The notes under the pieces: generated by a model
Told to the model about the DNA's origin: nothing
The model's input: only the letters and a program-made list of their open reading frames with translations
Database searches by the model: none
Shown here: one piece after another, positions 6,472 through 8,159 of the stretch
How positions within the stretch are numbered: position 1 is the stretch's first letter
Layout of the letters: every line of letters starts with the position of its first letter
Program-made: the position numbers and the translations under genes
Assembly (NCBI GenBank): GCA_008668455.1
Contig: RQCD01000137.1
Location: forward strand, 1 to 8,159
Source: Clostridia bacterium
GTDB taxonomy: Bacteria; Bacillota; Clostridia; UBA1381
Length of the DNA stretch: 8,159 nt
Direction: 5' to 3'

Positions 6472-7761
6472 TTACTTTCGTGAGAACATAACACTTTTTT
6501 CGTATTGCTTTAAATCCTCGATCCATTCGGCATTGATTGGCATGGAATGAATTAAACAGAAATATTCCCAAACTGCCTGCGACGGCAGCTCTGAAAATTC
6601 ATCCATCAAGGCAAGCCGCAGGGTAAAGTCCTTGTCATTTTCTGCCTGTTTGATCAATCCGGTCGGTTCAAGCATTGCTTCTAAAAGAGCTTTTTTCGTT
6701 GCTCTTGTACCAATTGTCCATGCGGCGATCCGGTTAATGGACGCATCAAAATAATCTGTTCCGATAAATGCCTTTTCCAGAACCCCTGCACGGACAATTT
6801 CTTTCATCATATTCTTTGTTTTATCGTCATGCAGCACCACGTGGTCGGAATCCCACCGGATGCCGCGCGTCAGATGCGCCATAAAGCGGTCAGAATATAG
6901 CATCACCGAAGAAATCTTATCTGCAACATTTTCCTCACAGTGAAAATGCCCGAGATCTAAATTCATAATGGTATTGCCGATTCCGTTTGCGCGTGCATGT
7001 CCGTGATACAGCAGGTAGAAATCATTTGATCCGACAGTATATTCCTCCACACCGACTGCAAACAGCTTCGGTTCTAACGCATCGTAAACATAATCCGGAG
7101 AAATTCTCTTTTTTGAAAAAATCTCGTCAAAGGATTCTTTCATCAACGCCCGGTATTTCATCCGGTCTGCCGGAAGATCCTTCATGCCGTCCTGCACCCA
7201 GGTATTAAACACGCACGGCATTCCAAGCTCTTTTCCGATATATTCGGCAATTTCACGCACCGCCTGCATGTGACGCACCCAAAAGCTGCGGATTTTCTCG
7301 TCCGGATGAGAAATCGTCAGTCCGTCTGCTGCAAGCGGATGGCTGAATGTGGTTGCATTCATATCCAGTCCGATTCCATGCTCTTTTGCCCAGCTGACCC
7401 AGCCTGCAAAATGCCGGGGTGCATATTCATCCCGATCAATGCCCGGCTCATAATTTTCGCCGTAGCTGGAATGCAGATTGAGCTTTAACGCCCCCGGAAC
7501 ATAGGAAAGGCACTTTGCCAAGTCCATCCGGTATTCCTCCGGATTGCGCGGACGTCCCGGATAATTTCCCGTCACCATTAAGCCGCCGCTTGCTCCCGCG
7601 CCAGTCGGCTCAAAACCGATAATGTCATCGCCCTGCCAGCAGGGAATCGAAATCGGAATATTCTGAAATTTCTCCAGAATCTGATCCGTGTTAACTCCGT
7701 ATTCTGCATAAACCTCCCTTGCGTTTTCATATGCCTGTCTGATTCTTTCTTCTCGATTCAT
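6472..7761 (-). CDS. rhaA: L-rhamnose isomerase
   Basis: The enzyme interconverts L-rhamnose and L-rhamnulose, the first step of cytoplasmic rhamnose catabolism (then RhaB kinase and RhaD aldolase, not in this window). The 429-aa protein is close to the 419-aa E. coli enzyme and aligns along its whole length: CWQGDDIIGFE (41-51), TGNYPGRPRN (64-73), FSHPLAADG (139-147), WVQDGMKD (188-195), EYTVGSN (240-246), ending at EKSVMFSRK. Expected metal and catalytic residues are all visible: E230, D269 and H272 in LDLGHFH, H296, D304 and D306 in RWDSD, and D336 in GTDYFDASINR. Nothing suggests inactivation. The ATG at 7761 lies 3 nt after the stop of the upstream DUF4867-like gene, and its SD (AAAGGA, 7774-7779) sits inside that gene at a longish 12-nt spacing, so translation is probably coupled. 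An intrinsic terminator follows. The operon promoter is outside the window. Identification is firm. Confidence 0.97.
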   Translation of the reverse strand: MNREERIRQAYENAREVYAEYGVNTDQILEKFQNIPISIPCWQGDDIIGFEPTGAGASGGLMVTGNYPGRPRNPEEYRMDLAKCLSYVPGALKLNLHSSYGENYEPGIDRDEYAPRHFAGWVSWAKEHGIGLDMNATTFSHPLAADGLTISHPDEKIRSFWVRHMQAVREIAEYIGKELGMPCVFNTWVQDGMKDLPADRMKYRALMKESFDEIFSKKRISPDYVYDALEPKLFAVGVEEYTVGSNDFYLLYHGHARANGIGNTIMNLDLGHFHCEENVADKISSVMLYSDRFMAHLTRGIRWDSDHVVLHDDKTKNMMKEIVRAGVLEKAFIGTDYFDASINRIAAWTIGTRATKKALLEAMLEPTGLIKQAENDKDFTLRLALMDEFSELPSQAVWEYFCLIHSMPINAEWIEDLKQYEKSVMFSRK

Positions 7762-7764
7762 AGT

Positions 7765-8159
7765 TTATTCCAATCCTTTCCTTGTAATGTTCTGACCTGT
7801 CAATCCGATATATACCCCCGGGTTTTCCTTTGCATAATCCGGATGCGCCATCAGCCATTTATTACTGCCGGCACACATCCGATCCTCAGCTGTTTTCTCC
7901 GGCAAATCCGGTTTTTCGCCATTTGTGCCGCGCGGCAGCACACAAACTGTCCGATAGCCTTTTTCATCACAGTGAAACGGCGCATAATGGAGCGTTGTGG
8001 AGTAAAGCTCGACGCCTGTTCCGGCAGGGACATAAAAAGCTTCACAACCGGAAAGTTCATAGGTTCCATTTTGAATATCGGACTCCTGCCCCAAAACCAA
8101 AATCATATCGCAAAGAGCAATATTAAATTCAGAGGATTTATGATATTCCAGACAATCAA
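7765..8159 (-). CDS. DUF4867-family protein, 5' end outside the window
   Basis: The last 130 residues are visible; the reading frame stays open to the right edge, so the Met at 8106 is internal, not the start. The fragment opens DCLEYHKSSEFNIALCDMIL and continues with GCEAFYVPAGTGVELYSTTL, HYAPFHCDEKGYRTVCVLPR, NKWLMAHPDY and GVYIGLTGQNI. I recognise this pattern as DUF4867, a family of about 200 residues with no assigned reaction, from memory rather than from a search. The YHKSSE stretch (H6, E10 of the fragment) and the VPAGTGVELYSTTLH stretch (E50, H57) are spaced like two cupin-type metal-site motifs, so a cupin-like sugar isomerase, epimerase or lyase role is possible; this is inference. 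The 3-nt gap to rhaA places it in the rhamnose operon. The fold and function are unproven. Confidence 0.75.
   Translation of the reverse strand, partial: DCLEYHKSSEFNIALCDMILVLGQESDIQNGTYELSGCEAFYVPAGTGVELYSTTLHYAPFHCDEKGYRTVCVLPRGTNGEKPDLPEKTAEDRMCAGSNKWLMAHPDYAKENPGVYIGLTGQNITRKGLE

Noticed and set aside
6267..6494. 75-codon minus-strand open frame across the intergenic region
   Set aside because: It starts inside rhaA in another frame, reads through the terminator hairpin, has no Shine-Dalgarno and an unnatural composition.
7765..8106. 113-aa complete small gene starting at 8106
   Set aside because: The same frame stays open to the window edge and the upstream residues (EYHKSSEFN) continue the family pattern, so it is the tail of a larger gene.
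7830..8126. 98-codon plus-strand frame opposite the DUF4867-like gene
   Set aside because: Antisense shadow; the minus frame has family-like conservation and is coupled to rhaA.

Overview
The window comes from a low-to-moderate GC bacterium, most likely a Clostridia-type Firmicute. The hints are extended Shine-Dalgarno sequences of the AGAAAGGAGGTGAT type, housekeeping promoters with consensus 17-bp spacers, a short TolC-like protein, and a gene resembling the DUF4867 family next to L-rhamnose isomerase. No 16S rRNA or other phylogenetic marker is present, so the genus is open. All supportable genes lie on the minus strand and are read here from right to left.

Right end (8159 to 6472): the tail of a carbohydrate-catabolism operon. 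The 3' part of a DUF4867-like gene ends 3 nt before rhaA, which encodes a complete L-rhamnose isomerase with all expected metal and catalytic residues. A strong intrinsic terminator (about 6431-6467) follows rhaA.

Middle (about 6471 to 6097): an AT-rich, roughly 375-bp intergenic region. It holds the rhaA terminator, a second strong hairpin, and two tandem minus-strand sigma-A-type promoters. Each promoter has a different inverted repeat at its -10/start-site region. The proximal repeat is a 28-bp near-perfect palindrome covering the -10 box and is the obvious candidate autorepression operator of the MarR-family gene that follows.

Left part (6096 to 1): a tightly packed four-gene efflux operon in the order marR-type regulator, TolC-like channel protein, lipoprotein membrane-fusion adaptor, RND pump. 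Junctions are ATGA (4-nt overlap), TAATG (1-nt overlap) and a 17-nt gap. The pump gene runs off the left edge after 986 codons and lacks only its last few dozen codons. Together these would form a MarR-controlled tripartite exporter. Drugs, bile acids or other amphiphiles are plausible inducers, but the window does not show the substrate.

The most interesting point is the architecture of the tripartite pump. The TolC-like protein keeps the duplicated helical tunnel repeats, but the segments that form the outer-membrane beta barrel in TolC are reduced to short linkers. The adaptor has a helical hairpin domain of about 225 residues, roughly three times that of AcrA, with an intact TolC-docking-like motif at its tip. 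This suggests an RND exporter adapted to an envelope without a conventional outer membrane, or to a thick wall.
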